Below, piece after piece: positions 1 through 9,213 of a stretch of 64,000 bases of DNA; the first letter of the stretch is position 1; the number at the start of each line of letters is the position of its first letter. Below the pieces are notes generated by a model. That model was given only the letters and a program-made list of their open reading frames with translations. It made no database searches and was not told where the DNA came from. The stretch is taken from NCBI RefSeq assembly GCF_008642295.1, contig NZ_CP029190.1, positions 7,361,501-7,425,500 of the forward strand, written 5' to 3'. Made by a program: the position numbers and the translations under genes. The DNA is from Streptomyces venezuelae. Its GTDB lineage: Bacteria; Actinomycetota; Actinomycetes; Streptomycetales; Streptomycetaceae.

Positions 1-2
1 TC

Positions 3-940
3 CACAACTTCAACGCGGACGGCTTCGAGGCTCTCTACCCGAAGTACAAGGGTGGGCGGCCTCGGACGTTCACACTGCCCGAGCGCCGGGAGATCAAGAA
101 AGCCGCCAAGTCCAGGCCAGCCGAGCACGGCCTGCCGTTCTCGACCTGGAGCCTGGCCAAGCTGGCCGACTTCCTGGTCGCCGAGGTGGTGATCGACGAC
201 ATCAGCCATGAGGGCCTGCGATCCTGCTCCGCGAGGAAGGCGTCACCTTTCAACGAGTGAAGACCTGGAAGACCTCCCGGGACCCCGACTACGCGGCCAA
301 GAAGGCGAGGGTCGAGCACCTCTACGCGATCGCGGACGGCGAGGTCACACCCGAGGTAGACGAGCCCGAGGTCATCTTCTGTATGGACGAGTTCGGCCCG
401 CTCAACCTCCAGCCCCACCCCGGCCGGCAGTGGGCTGCACGGGGTGGCAAAGGCAAGGACCCCGATCGCGAGCCCCGACCCCGGCGTCGGGCGACCTACA
501 CCCGCCCGCACGGCGTGAGGCACCTGTTCGCTGCCTACGACATAGCCAAGAACCAGCTCTACGGACACATCAAGAAGACGAAGAACCGGTCCAAGTTTTT
601 GGAGTTCTGCCACTACCTGCGCTCACTGCACCCGCTGGACGTGCGCATCGCGATCGTCTGCGACAACTACTCACCGCACCTGACGACGAAGCGATGCCAG
701 AGGGTCTTGACCTGGGCGGCGGCGAACAACGTCGAGATCGCCTACACCCCGACCAACAGCTCCTGGCTCAACCGGATCGAGGCCCACTTCACCGCCCTGC
801 GCTACTTCACCCTCGACGGCACCGACCACGTCAGCCACAAGGAACAGGCCAGCATGATCCGCCGCTACATCATCTGGCGAAACCGCCACGCCGACGACGT
901 CCAGCTACGCCAGATTACGACCCGGGCGAACGTCGCCTGA
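3..940 (+). pseudogene. IS630-family transposase, 5'-cut by window edge and frameshifted
   Basis: DDE-type transposase of the IS630 family. The N-terminal part reads from the window edge in one frame (HNFNADGFEALYPKYKGGRP, then a helix-turn-helix-like stretch ending ISHEGLR). The catalytic part continues in another frame from about position 224, where the expected text is ILLREEGVTFQRVKTWKTSRDPDY. One missing base near 222-224 (ctg-cg-atc) accounts for the shift. The C-terminal part carries the family's catalytic acidic clusters (CMDEFGPLNL, IVCDNYSPH) and the late motif TPTNSSWLNRIEAHF, which contains the final acidic residue. Some IS630 elements use programmed frameshifting, but there is no obvious slippery run here, so a disabled copy is more likely. 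The true 5' end and terminal repeat lie outside the window. Confidence 0.85.
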
Positions 941-947
941 TAGACGA

Positions 948-1265
948 TCAGTCGCCGATGAAGAGGAGATAGCGATGCACCCCTTGCAAGGCCACCTCGC
1001 ATAGTGCTCGAACCTCGGCGACCCACTCACCACCCCGCTCAGCCGGAAGCCGGTCCAGCTCCGCGAGCAGCGTTGGGACCTGCCGGTGATTGAAAACGGC
1101 ATCGCCGTATGGGTCAAGCGCCCCGAGCATGGGGAACGCCGCCTTGTCCAGGCCGCCCAGAGTGGTCTCCCACGGTAGCCCGCACCCTGCCCTCGCCACG
1201 ACCTCGCCCTGGATCTCGCGGCACACCCTCATAGAGATCACCAAATGATCGTACTCGGGCAACAC
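948..1265 (-). CDS. Small hypothetical protein
   Basis: This 105-residue protein has no recognised domain. It starts eight bases after the IS630 frame ends and is read towards it. The sequence is balanced and globular, with no membrane segment or signal peptide (CREIQGEVVARAG near the N-terminus, HRQVPTLLAELDRLPAERGG in the middle, ending HRYLLFIGD). The start is ambiguous: the longest frame begins at a GTG at 1265, a second GTG lies at 1241, and an ATG at 1232 has a weak GGTGA upstream. I infer that it is a real gene from its amino-acid composition and typical Streptomyces third-position GC. Its function is unknown. Confidence 0.6.
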   Translation of the reverse strand: MLPEYDHLVISMRVCREIQGEVVARAGCGLPWETTLGGLDKAAFPMLGALDPYGDAVFNHRQVPTLLAELDRLPAERGGEWVAEVRALCEVALQGVHRYLLFIGD

Positions 1266-1465
1266 GGCTATGGAACCAGGCGAACGTTCCCTGCTACGGC
1301 ACTAGATCACGCCCTCACCGGAGCGAGCAGGGCGTTGGTGCCCACGCCTTGTTCAGGGGCGGACAGAACTCCGCCCGTGCACCCGCCAGCGAATGGCCAG
1401 CGCGACCCCCGCGGGAGGCGGCACGTCCCCGTCTGTGATGATCGCTCCTTGACGAGGAGGACGTT

Positions 1466-2230
1466 ATGGGTGACTGGGAAGAAGAGCCGACGGGCAGGCA
1501 TCGCCTGGACTGGGGCGCTGTCCGCTTCCGGGCCGGCGATGTGCTGTCGCTGGAATGCCCACCCACCGAGACCACAGTCGCTTCGGTCTCTCGCTTCTAC
1601 GTGTCCGTACGGTGGCCGTGGAACGACGTCGACCCGGAGGCGCACAGCTTCTGCTGGAACGGCGAGACCGCGCTGCCCACGCCGGAGGCTTTCGACTGGG
1701 ACCGTACGTACTTCCGTACCGTGCCGGCGGAAACAGACCTGAAGGCTGGCGACACCTGCCTGGTGGGAATCGTGCCGACCGTGGTGCACGTCGCGGCCGT
1801 CCACCACTTCGATCCACCTCTGGTGACCGGCATGCTGCCCCGCCCCGCCTGCTACCTCGAAATCCTGCGGCAGGGCGAAGCTCACGATCCCGAGCTCGAG
1901 GACCAGGGATATGCCCTCGACCCGGTCGGCGCTGAACCCATCCGCATCGAGTTGCTGTTCCGTCCCTACGCCTTCCTGGAGGCAGGCGACGAAGTCGTTG
2001 ACCATGACGGGCGCGCCTGGCGGTTCGACGGCCCCTGGGACTGGCATCCTTTCGACGGCCAGCAGACCACCATTCCGGCGTGGCCACTGGAGCTCCTCTC
2101 CCGCAATGGCGATCCGGCACCCGAGGACACTGCGGCGGTCACCCAGCTGACGGGCACTGGCAGCCACGAAGAGGAGCTTCAACGTTGGACCCGTTTTGCT
2201 CTTGCTAAACGGTCCACCGACCAGCCGTAG
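1466..2230 (+). CDS. Hypothetical cytoplasmic protein, 254 aa
   Basis: The gene starts at ATG 1466 behind a strong GAGGAGG-type ribosome binding site (gacgaggaggacgtt). The protein is acidic and rich in Trp, Pro and Asp, with no signal peptide, membrane helix or recognisable motif. Short stretches such as VRFRAGDVLSLECPP and LEAGDEVVDHDGRAWRFDGP suggest small beta-barrel (SH3-like) units, but this is only an impression from the pattern. It stands alone, followed by a DNA-ligase relic. Proteins of this kind in Streptomyces islands sometimes act as immunity proteins, but nothing in the sequence proves it. Confidence 0.7.
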   Translation: MGDWEEEPTGRHRLDWGAVRFRAGDVLSLECPPTETTVASVSRFYVSVRWPWNDVDPEAHSFCWNGETALPTPEAFDWDRTYFRTVPAETDLKAGDTCLVGIVPTVVHVAAVHHFDPPLVTGMLPRPACYLEILRQGEAHDPELEDQGYALDPVGAEPIRIELLFRPYAFLEAGDEVVDHDGRAWRFDGPWDWHPFDGQQTTIPAWPLELLSRNGDPAPEDTAAVTQLTGTGSHEEELQRWTRFALAKRSTDQP

Positions 2231-2338
2231 TCGAACCAGGAGCGGGGCGTTCCCCCACTTCCTTCAGTCGGGGCATGTGCACGCGCCGATGTCGCGGGGA
2301 ATTGCGCACGCTGCAAAATACCGACCCTTCACCAGTGC

Positions 2339-2738
2339 CGACGAGATACCACCGAGGCGGTCATCGGTGCGATTACGGGGACCCTGCCCCGCCCCGGGCT
2401 GCTCGTCCTCGGCCGCCACGACAACGCGGGCCGGCTGCGCGCGGTCGGCCGCACGGTACCCCTGCGCCCGGACGTCGCCCGGCAGGTCGCCGAGCACCTG
2501 ACCGCGGCCCGTCCCGGGCACCCCTGGACCGGGGTCACGTTCGCCGCAGCGTGGGGGAGCCGTGACGTCCTGGACGTCACGCTGGTACGCCCGGACCTGG
2601 TGGCGGAGGTGAGCGCGGACAAGGCCATTGAGCAGGGCGTTTTCCGGCATCCGCTCAGGTTTCAGAGGATCCGCCCTGGACGTGACCGCCGGCCATGTTC
2701 CGCCCTTCGGCCAAGGGGCGGCCGCGGCGGCCGGCTGA
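2339..2738 (+). pseudogene. ATP-dependent DNA ligase, C-terminal relic (copy A)
   Basis: This is a decayed 3' part of an actinobacterial ATP-dependent DNA ligase. The reading starts at RRDTTEAVIGAITGTLPRPG, runs through the OB-fold region (LVLGRHDNAGRLRAVGRTV, HPWTGVTFAAAWGSRDVLDV) to HPLRFQRIR, then shifts frame by one base near 2675 and continues LDVTAGHVPPFGQGAAAAAG to a stop at 2736-2738. The nucleotidyltransferase half with the lysine nucleophile is absent, so it cannot be a working ligase. Three further fragments of the same gene family lie at 3967, 30544 and 35836. The opening residues match those of the copy at 35836. Confidence 0.75.
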
Positions 2739-2944
2739 CCGCCCGCCGGCGCTGGCGAACCCGGCCCCTCGGGGGCCGGCACTGATGGGTGCTGGCCCCC
2801 GGGTCGTGTCCTCCGCAGGGGTGAATCCGGGCCTCGCGCACGTGTAGGCGGCTTGTGCGGTGCGTCCCCAACTCGCCCCTGAGGATCTGGGCTTTCCTGC
2901 GCTGGCTGCCCGGGGCGCGCTCGAATCGGTAGCGGCGGTCGTGG

Positions 2945-3727
2945 TCAGCGGAGTTCGTGCAGCCGCCGTATCTGGGGGGCCATCAGTTCTAGCGGGAATT
3001 GCATGGCTTCCACCGAGTCGGACGGACTCATTCTGAACTCGGCGATCACGGAGCCGACCCGCACCACCGTAAACCTTTCGATAGTGCGGATTTCCGCCGT
3101 ATCGGGGTTGATGTCGCTGACATCAGTCCAGGACGTCCGGTTGTAGGCCAGGGCCCCGTCGCCTTGCGCGGGCGCCTGCACCGTAGTGAGGATCATGCGG
3201 GTTCCGGAGCCGTTGCCGCTGGCGATGCCGCGGATGTGGAACTCGCGGCAGCCTTGCATGGCCTTGCGGAGCTCGTCGAGCTCTTTGGCGGCGTCTGCCG
3301 GGCTGAGGTGGGCTGTGAGGGTGGTGCTCGCGCCCCACTCATACCTTTCTTTGCTGCCGAAGTTCTGGACCACTTCGGGGAGCTGCGGCTTGTACCGGTA
3401 CGGGTCGATGAACGGGACGCAGTCGGGATTGCTGATGGAGGTGGGGGCCCACTCCGCGTCGCGCTTGGACACCCTCTTCTCTGTCCGGCCGGCGGGCTCG
3501 ATCTGGTCGTCCGGCAGGGTGGCCGCGAGCAGGTCTGCGGTGTTGATCGCCCGGGGCGCGTTCGTTGGCGTGGCGGAGGCGGCGGCGGGCGTGGCCGGGA
3601 GCGATTTCGGGTCCGCGTGAGCGGCCGGGTCCGCGACGTTGCAGCCAGTGGTCAGGGTTGTTGCGAGCAGCAGCCCCGCGGCCGCCGTGCTTCGTCTGCC
3701 GTTTGCTCTGCCGCCTGCGCCGTTCAC
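2945..3727 (-). CDS. Secreted lipoprotein, hypothetical
   Basis: This is a predicted lipoprotein of about 260 residues. I place the start at GTG 3727 because it follows a GGGGGA-type ribosome binding site and gives a clean signal: basic GRANGRRS, hydrophobic AAAGLLLATT, then the lipobox LTTGC with the lipidation cysteine. An in-frame upstream start at 3790 would add 21 residues that look unlike a signal. A Thr/Ala/Pro-rich linker of about 50 residues follows, then an alpha/beta domain of about 190 residues (SNPDCVPFIDPYRYKPQLPE, REFHIRG, TIERFTVVRVGSVIAEFRMS). The layout resembles PknH-type extracellular sensor domains, but the family assignment is tentative. It should sit on the outer face of the membrane. 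Confidence 0.75.
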   Translation of the reverse strand: MNGAGGRANGRRSTAAAGLLLATTLTTGCNVADPAAHADPKSLPATPAAASATPTNAPRAINTADLLAATLPDDQIEPAGRTEKRVSKRDAEWAPTSISNPDCVPFIDPYRYKPQLPEVVQNFGSKERYEWGASTTLTAHLSPADAAKELDELRKAMQGCREFHIRGIASGNGSGTRMILTTVQAPAQGDGALAYNRTSWTDVSDINPDTAEIRTIERFTVVRVGSVIAEFRMSPSDSVEAMQFPLELMAPQIRRLHELR

Positions 3728-3966
3728 ACGTTCCCCCTGGTGGATCAGTTTCGACCGGATGCTATCCGGGGCTCGGGCGGCGGCTTGCACCCGGTCCAGA
3801 GCCTGGCCGGGCGTGGGGCATGGCCTGGCGTGAGTGGGAGTGGTGCTGGGTGGGCGTTAGCAAGGCCGGGGCTGTCCCTGCCGCGTGGTGCAGCGGTAGT
3901 GGCGGGTGACCAAGCTGCCGCCATCAAGCACCAATCGTGAATGGCCGACTTCCATGAGAGCGCTCG

Positions 3967-4167
3967 TTGTTCGCCTCAGCGTGGGAGAGGCGGGGCGTCC
4001 TGGACATCACGCTGATGCGGCTGGAATTGGTGGCGGAGTTCAGCGCAGAGGCTGTGGACCACGGCGGGGTGGTCCGGCACGCGCTCAGGTTCAAGCGGCT
4101 GCGCCTGGACGTGACCGTGGACGATGTGCCCGGGTTCGGGGCGGGGCTGGCTGCGGCTGCCGGGTGA
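3967..4167 (+). pseudogene. ATP-dependent DNA ligase, C-terminal relic (copy B)
   Basis: A short open stretch ends at a natural ligase C-terminus. SAWERRGVLDITLMRLELV and AEFSAEAVDHGGVVRHALRF line up with SRDVLDVTLVRPDLV and AEVSADKAIEQGVFRHPLRF of copy A, followed by KRLRLDVTVDDVPGFGAG and a stop. Only the last ~66 residues remain. It lies about 1.2 kb from copy A, with the lipoprotein gene between them in the opposite orientation. No start signal belongs to it. Confidence 0.7.
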
Positions 4168-4380
4168 ACCCGTGGCGTCGCCTCGCGTGCGGGGCGCACC
4201 CTGAGCGGCGGGGCTGCGGGAGTCGTACTACGACGGCGTTCGCCAGCGACGCACGCCGGTTCGATATTGACCACATGGTATCCGTAGCCGCAACAGAGAC
4301 GGATGGCCTAACTGCCAGTTGAGCGCGTCAGCAGCATGCCGCTGACAGCGAATACCCGGGAATGAGAGGGCGCATGGCTG

Positions 4381-5154
4381 TCAAAACGGGGGATCGTCGA
4401 CGCCCGTCGAGGCGAGGGACGTAGCCGCTCCCCATCCCGATGCGCCAAGCTCTGCATCGCAGAACTCGAACGGGTTGCGTCGCACTTCCAGCCCTGAGGT
4501 GTCCTCGTCCCAGGCCTGGAGGGTTTCGATGGCCAACTCCTGGTGCTGCCATCGTTCACTTGCGGCCAACACCTGACGCAGGAGCGGAACGAGGGCTTGC
4601 CGGTGATGGACGAGCCGTGAGTCATCAAGCAACGGGATGCATGCAGTAATCGCGGCAACACGTACCCGCAGGTCAGGATCCCTGAGGTATCCGCTGACTG
4701 CGATGAAGAGCTGCGGGCGGATCCGGCGGATCCCGGTGAACGGCGGATGGTCCTCAGGGGGGAACCCGTGACGGCGACTGGCCGCCTCGGCTTCGTCGTC
4801 GGCCTCTCGGGCAACCGATCCCAGCCAGTCCAGGAGTTCTGCTCTTATCAGCCCGGGGACATCGTGCCGCTTGTCGACGTGCCATTGGGTGCGGGGATCA
4901 GTAAGAATCCCCGCCACATACAACGCGGCGGGGATGGTCGCCTCGTACAGGGTGTTCTGGTGATGCACCACATGGTTCAGATAGTCCAGCGCACGGGACC
5001 TCACAGACTGGTCTGTGTCCAGAAGGCGAACCAGCATCTCACGGGCGTCGTCCGCTGCACCCATGGCATGTTCCAAGGCTGCCCAATCGGTCCCGTCCAA
5101 CACGGCTGCGGGGTCGGGTATGCCCTTGGGTGTCTGGGCTGCTTCGCTTGTCAC
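4381..5154 (-). CDS. HEAT-like repeat protein, hypothetical
   Basis: This 257-residue soluble protein is built of paired helices, with segments such as AREMLVRLLDTDQSVRSRAL, YLRDPDLRVRVAAITACIPL and LVPLLRQVLAASERWQHQEL. This resembles HEAT or armadillo-type alpha-solenoid repeats. It has no signal peptide or membrane segment. The start is a GTG at 5154 with only a weak ribosome binding site. Streptomyces islands often carry such proteins as immunity or scaffold proteins. There is no toxin beside this one, so its role is open. It is followed by a Tn554-like module in the same orientation. Confidence 0.65.
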   Translation of the reverse strand: MTSEAAQTPKGIPDPAAVLDGTDWAALEHAMGAADDAREMLVRLLDTDQSVRSRALDYLNHVVHHQNTLYEATIPAALYVAGILTDPRTQWHVDKRHDVPGLIRAELLDWLGSVAREADDEAEAASRRHGFPPEDHPPFTGIRRIRPQLFIAVSGYLRDPDLRVRVAAITACIPLLDDSRLVHHRQALVPLLRQVLAASERWQHQELAIETLQAWDEDTSGLEVRRNPFEFCDAELGASGWGAATSLASTGVDDPPF

Positions 5155-5175
5155 GTGGGGAGTATGGCAGCGGTG

Positions 5176-5583
5176 TCAGTCGGCCTCGTAGCGAGCCAGA
5201 CGGCGGCGAAGGTCAAGGTTCTCACCTTGCGCGATTTCCAGGGACTTACGCAGCCTGGCCACCTCCTCGCGATGGGCCTGCTGCAGCCGCGTGAGGCGGG
5301 CGCTGAGTGTCCTGACGGCCGCGGATGTCGACGAGCCGCCCTGAGGGTCTTCGGGCCCAGCTGGAGCCGGCCCGGCCTTGGCTCGGTGTCGCTCGATCTG
5401 GGTGCGCAGCTCCGGGCTCCGATAGAGGAAGTCGCTGCTCACACCGGCCTGGCGGGCCACTGTGGTGAAGGTGACCGGCTTGCCCGCCCTGGCCAGCTCG
5501 GTGAGGGCGGTGCGGGCCCGCTGCTCTGTCTCCTGAGTGCGGGCGCGGGTGGCCTGGCGGAGGTGATCGGGCAGTGGTGTCAT
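5176..5583 (-). CDS. DUF6262 family protein (TnpC-like partner of a Tn554-type transposon)
   Basis: A 135-residue protein with an N-terminal helix-turn-helix-like part (KPVTFTTVARQAGVSSDFLY, then RSPELRTQIERHRAK) and a C-terminal coiled coil (LSARLTRLQQAHREEVARLR, ENLDLRRRLARYEAD). Proteins of this kind are the third component of Tn554-like systems, which use two tyrosine recombinases plus an accessory protein. The start is the ATG at 5583, which overlaps the stop of the upstream recombinase (ATGA), so the two were translationally coupled. The protein looks intact although its recombinase partner is truncated. A relic of a second copy lies at 53196 and a short piece of a third near 33380. Confidence 0.8.
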   Translation of the reverse strand: MTPLPDHLRQATRARTQETEQRARTALTELARAGKPVTFTTVARQAGVSSDFLYRSPELRTQIERHRAKAGPAPAGPEDPQGGSSTSAAVRTLSARLTRLQQAHREEVARLRKSLEIAQGENLDLRRRLARYEAD

Positions 5584-6287
5584 GCGGTCGGCTCCTTCTG
5601 CGCGGTGGTGGATGGCGGTTCGGGGCGGTCGGCCGCGACGGCTCCGCGCACAGGCCGGAGCTGTCCGTCCTCGTGGACGCTGACCTGGTTCAGGGCGACG
5701 AGGACCTTGGCCAGGGCGCGGCTCTCGGCGAGGCGGCCGGCGAGCCAGATGTTGTCTTCGCCCATCGGCTCTCCATGGCGGGCGGTGAACTGGGCCTGGC
5801 GGCGGGAGATGAGGCCCTCGGTCTGGGCGAGCTGATGCTGGAGTTCGGCGCGGTGGCTGGCGTCGGTGACGAACTTGTCGCAGGTCAGGGACGCGTTGCC
5901 CTTGGAGCAGACCTGCCGGGGCGGCAGCATGCACCAGCCGTTGGGCAGCACTCGGTCCGCGCGCTGGTCGAGGTGCAGGAGGTCGTAGAGGTCGCTCGGG
6001 TTCACCTCGGCGGTCCGGCCGTCGGCCGTGACCTTCTTGTAGCGGAGGAATTCGCGCTCGGCTGTCACCGCCAGGGTCTTGGCGTAGTGCATGGTCATGG
6101 CCGGGCTGATGTGTCCCAGGTAGCGCATGACGACGTGGATCGGGACGCCGACGTTGATCAGGTCGGTCGCCCGTGTGTGCCGGAAGGTGTGGGTCTTGGA
6201 GATCGTGACGGGGCGGCAGACCGGCTGACGCAAGCCCTGGGGGCCGTTTCGGTGCCGGCCTCGGGTGACCGCGGCGGCGGTCGGCAA
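5580..6287 (-). pseudogene. Tn554-like tyrosine recombinase, 5'-truncated
   Basis: This is the C-terminal half of a phage-integrase-family recombinase. The catalytic motifs HTFRHTRATDLINVGVP (H-x-x-R), VVMRYLGHISPAMTMHYAKT (the G-H box and the tyrosine nucleophile) are present. A long tail with CSKGNASLTCDKFVTDASHR follows, as in large Tn554-type recombinases. The N-terminal DNA-binding domain and first catalytic arginine are missing. Homology fades at about 6240-6280, where the frame meets an unrelated decayed gene in the opposite orientation. The stop overlaps the start of the DUF6262 gene. It cannot be active as it stands. Confidence 0.8.
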
Positions 6288-6316
6288 CCTCGCGGGGCCG
6301 GTCCCCGGCCGGCTCG

Positions 6317-6978
6317 GTGGAAATCGACTACAAGCGGCAGGGCGGCGTCACCGTGGTCCCGCTGTACTCCGCTGAGGCCGTCGCCCTGCTCCCCGTTCTC
6401 CGCCCCTGGGTCGACTGGCGGGCGGTGCACGCCACCCGCGAGGGCCGCCGCTCCCCGCTCGCCGCCCTCGCCCCGGCTGTCCCGGGCCAGGACAGGGTGC
6501 TGCCGGCGGAGATGGCACGGATGGCTCGAGTGGGCCGGGCAGCGGTGGTGAACTGGCGCCGGAGGCACGCCGATTTCCCGGACCGGTGGGAGGGGCGGAC
6601 ACACACCCGGAGTTCGACCGCCGCGCGGTGGCCGCCTGGCTCCTCGATCACGACAAGATCGGGATCCCTTCGCAGATCCCGCCGACCACGATGCTCCTGG
6701 GCGGCGCCGATGGTACGACCAGGCTCCGCCTCGACGGTACGCTGCTGATCCTGGCGGTACGAGGCCGAGGGTCAGGACCAGCTGTCGGGCTGGACCACCG
6801 ACGACGACGCCGACGCGCTGGCCGAGCTGACGGCCGGGGAGTTCGGAGCGTCGCTGCGCCGGCTGGCCGTGCCGGGCGTGGCTCCGCTGGCGGTGCCCGG
6901 CGAGGTGCGGGTGGTCGAGCGGTTCAGGTCGAGATCGGGCGGGCTCACCGGGCGGCGTTCGTGCAGGCGTCACACTGA
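6317..6978 (+). pseudogene. Helix-turn-helix protein, multiply frameshifted
   Basis: Three frames must be joined to read this decayed gene: EIDYKRQGGVTVVPLYSAEA and AEMARMARVGRAAVVNWRRR (6317 on), then THPEFDRRAVAAWLLDHDKI (from about 6595), then DQLSGWTTDDDADALAELTA and LAVPGEVRVVERFRSRSG (from about 6770). The middle part, with a regulator-like helix-turn-helix followed by an aspartate-rich wedge, resembles the DNA-binding front end seen before adenine methyltransferases and in some Streptomyces regulators. The methyltransferase part is not present. It faces the truncated recombinase, and the breakpoint lies at about 6290-6315. Confidence 0.6.
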
Positions 6979-7091
6979 CACGAAACCGAGAAATCGTAGC
7001 GGACGGTCGTTTCGCAGCTTGAGTCCGGGTATGGCGCGAATCGGTGTGCGTTCCGGTCGGGTAACGATCGGTTCTGGCGGCTCAGGGGTGG

Positions 7092-7148
7092 TATACGGCC
7101 CCGTATAGTGCATACGCATCTATGTCTTAAACATGTTCAAGTGAACAT
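7092..7148 (+). promoter_or_regulatory. Two inverted repeats upstream of the penicillin-binding protein gene
   Basis: Two perfect inverted repeats lie in an unusually AT-rich patch. The first is TATACGG-CC-CCGTATA at 7092-7107. The second is ATGTTCA-AG-TGAACAT at 7133-7148. They sit 50-110 bases before the proposed start at 7200, where a repressor or activator of this gene would bind. No matching regulator gene is adjacent. The identity of the binding protein is unknown. Confidence 0.5.
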
Positions 7149-7199
7149 CGTTCTTACGCCGGGTTGTCCGTACGGGGCTCTCGGGGAGGGACCTGCACC

Positions 7200-8840
7200 A
7201 TGCGCAGCGGAGTGAAGACCGCCTTCGTCGGCGGCGTGTTCGTCCTGGTGGCGGGCGGGGTGGGGTTCGCGGGCCACGAGATGCTGGGCGGGGACTCGGA
7301 CGGTGCGGGCCTCGGTGGCGCGGACGCCGCGCCGCTGAACGCGTACGGGGAGGTTACGGCCGAGGAGGTCGAGCGGATATCGCGGGACTTCCTGGCGGCG
7401 TGGGCCCGCGGGGACGCGGACGCGGCGGGGACGCTGACCGACGACCCGGCGGCGGCCGCGGAGGCGCTGCGCGGCTTCCGGGAGACCGGGCATGTGGAGA
7501 ACGCCGTGGTCACGCCGGGCGTGGCGAGCGGCGTCACGGTGCCGTACACGGTGAAGGCGACCATCAGTTTTGAGGGGCACGAGAAGCAGCTGGCGTACGC
7601 CTCGGAGCTGACCGTGGTGCGGGGCAAGAGCAGTGGGCGGGCGCTGGTGGATTGGCGGCCGGCGGTGCTGCACCCGAAGCTGATCGAGGGCGCGATCCTG
7701 CGGACCGGTGAGGCGAAGACGGGCTCGATCCAGGCGTTGGACCGCGAGGGCCGGGAGCTGACCGCCGAGAAGTACCCGTCGCTGGCCCCCGTGCTGGACA
7801 CCCTGCGTACCCGGTACACGGACGGGCCCGCAGGCGAGCCCGGCGTCGAGACCTGGATCGAGCCGGCCGACGCCGACGCGCCGAACCAGACGCTGCTCAC
7901 CCTCGTCAAGGGAAAGACGAAGAAGGTCCAGACGACGCTGGACGCCGACGTACAAGCCGCCGCCGAGCGGGCGGTGAAGAAGTACGACCGGGCCTCGGTG
8001 GTCGCCGTCCGGCCCAGCACCGGCGAGATCAGCGCGGTCGCCAACAGCCCGGTCGGCGGGTTCAACGTGGCGATGGAGGGGGCGCAGGCCCCCGGCTCCA
8101 CAATGAAGGTCGTGACCGCGGCGATGATGCTGGAGCACGGCCTGGTCGGCGGGCCGACCTCCCCCGTCGAGTGTCCGAAAGAGGTGACCTGGTCGGGCCG
8201 GACCTTCCACAACAACAAGAACTTCTCCATCGCGAACGGTACCTTCCGGGACAGCTTCCGCCGCTCCTGCAACACCTTCTTCATGAAGGCGCTGGGCCCG
8301 CTGAACGCCAAGGGCGTGGAGGACACCGCCCTGAGCCAGACGGCCCGCAAGTACTTCGGCCTGGGCGGCGTGTGGTCCATCGGGATCGTCTCCACCGACG
8401 CCGACATCCCGGTCTCGAAAGGCCCCGAGACGGCCGCCTCCTACATCGGCCAGGGCAAGGTCACCATGAACGCCCTCAGCGTCGCCTCCCTCTCGGCGAC
8501 CGTGAAAAACGGCGCGTTCCGCCAGCCGGTGATCGTGCCCAGGGAGATGATCAAGGGCGCGCTGACCACAGCCCAGCCGCTGCCCGGGAACATGGCCGCC
8601 ACCCTGCGCAGCGTGATGGGCGCCGCTGCGACCGACGGCACCGCCGCCAAGGCGATGTCCGCGGTCAGCGGCGACAAGGGAGCCAAGACCGGGTCGGCCG
8701 AGGTCGACGGGCAGAGCGACTCCAACAGCTGGTTCACCGGCTACGCGGACGACCTGGCCGCCGGCTCGGTCGTCCAGTCCGGCGGCTACGGCAGCGGGCC
8801 GGCGGGCGACGTCGTCGCGTCCGTGCTGAACGCACGGTAG
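7200..8840 (+). CDS. Penicillin-binding protein (class B-like transpeptidase with NTF2-like domain)
   Basis: This is a membrane-anchored D,D-transpeptidase that would crosslink peptidoglycan outside the cell. The start at ATG 7200 follows GGGAGGGA; the frame is open from 7164, but that start would precede the ribosome site. Order of parts in 546 residues: an N-terminal hydrophobic anchor (VKTAFVGGVFVLVAGGVGF), an NTF2-like domain at about 45-160 (SRDFLAAWARGDADAAGTLT), a dimerisation region, and the transpeptidase. All three active-site motifs are present: STMK at about 300 (serine nucleophile), SCN at about 356 and KTG at about 495. It stands alone with inverted repeats upstream and an IS5 relic downstream, so it may be an accessory or resistance-type penicillin-binding protein. 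Confidence 0.9.
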   Translation: MRSGVKTAFVGGVFVLVAGGVGFAGHEMLGGDSDGAGLGGADAAPLNAYGEVTAEEVERISRDFLAAWARGDADAAGTLTDDPAAAAEALRGFRETGHVENAVVTPGVASGVTVPYTVKATISFEGHEKQLAYASELTVVRGKSSGRALVDWRPAVLHPKLIEGAILRTGEAKTGSIQALDREGRELTAEKYPSLAPVLDTLRTRYTDGPAGEPGVETWIEPADADAPNQTLLTLVKGKTKKVQTTLDADVQAAAERAVKKYDRASVVAVRPSTGEISAVANSPVGGFNVAMEGAQAPGSTMKVVTAAMMLEHGLVGGPTSPVECPKEVTWSGRTFHNNKNFSIANGTFRDSFRRSCNTFFMKALGPLNAKGVEDTALSQTARKYFGLGGVWSIGIVSTDADIPVSKGPETAASYIGQGKVTMNALSVASLSATVKNGAFRQPVIVPREMIKGALTTAQPLPGNMAATLRSVMGAAATDGTAAKAMSAVSGDKGAKTGSAEVDGQSDSNSWFTGYADDLAAGSVVQSGGYGSGPAGDVVASVLNAR

Positions 8841-8902
8841 GGCGGAGACGGTCCGGTCGGCAGCGCGGAGACGGCCGGACGGGCCGAGGCGCATGAGGCG
8901 GG

Positions 8903-9055
8903 TTGCGGGTTGATCTGACGGATGCCGAGTGGGAGCGGCTGCGGCCGTTCCTGCCGGTCAGCAACCGGCGTTGTGGCCGATGGCGGGATCACCGGCAGGT
9001 GATCGACGGGATTCTGCGGCACCGGCTGTGGTCGGCCGACGGAACGCCATCGTTC
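8903..9055 (+). pseudogene. IS5-family transposase, N-terminal relic
   Basis: The first ~50 codons of an IS5-type transposase survive: LTDAEWERLRPFLPVSN and RDHRQVIDGILRHRL match the conserved opening of these enzymes. The frame then runs into unrelated sequence. The catalytic domain is absent and no clear ribosome binding site precedes it. Confidence 0.65.
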
Positions 9056-9213
9056 GTGCGCATCAGCGTGCGGCGGGTGCCCGCACCGACCCGCCGCCGG
9101 CTCCCGTGTCACTGTTTTCATCTGCTTGTCAAAATGAAACAAGGGATGAGCCGATCTACCGCCGAACCGGGCGGTGAGGCGAGAGGAACTTTGCACCTGG
9201 CTCTCTGTGTACC

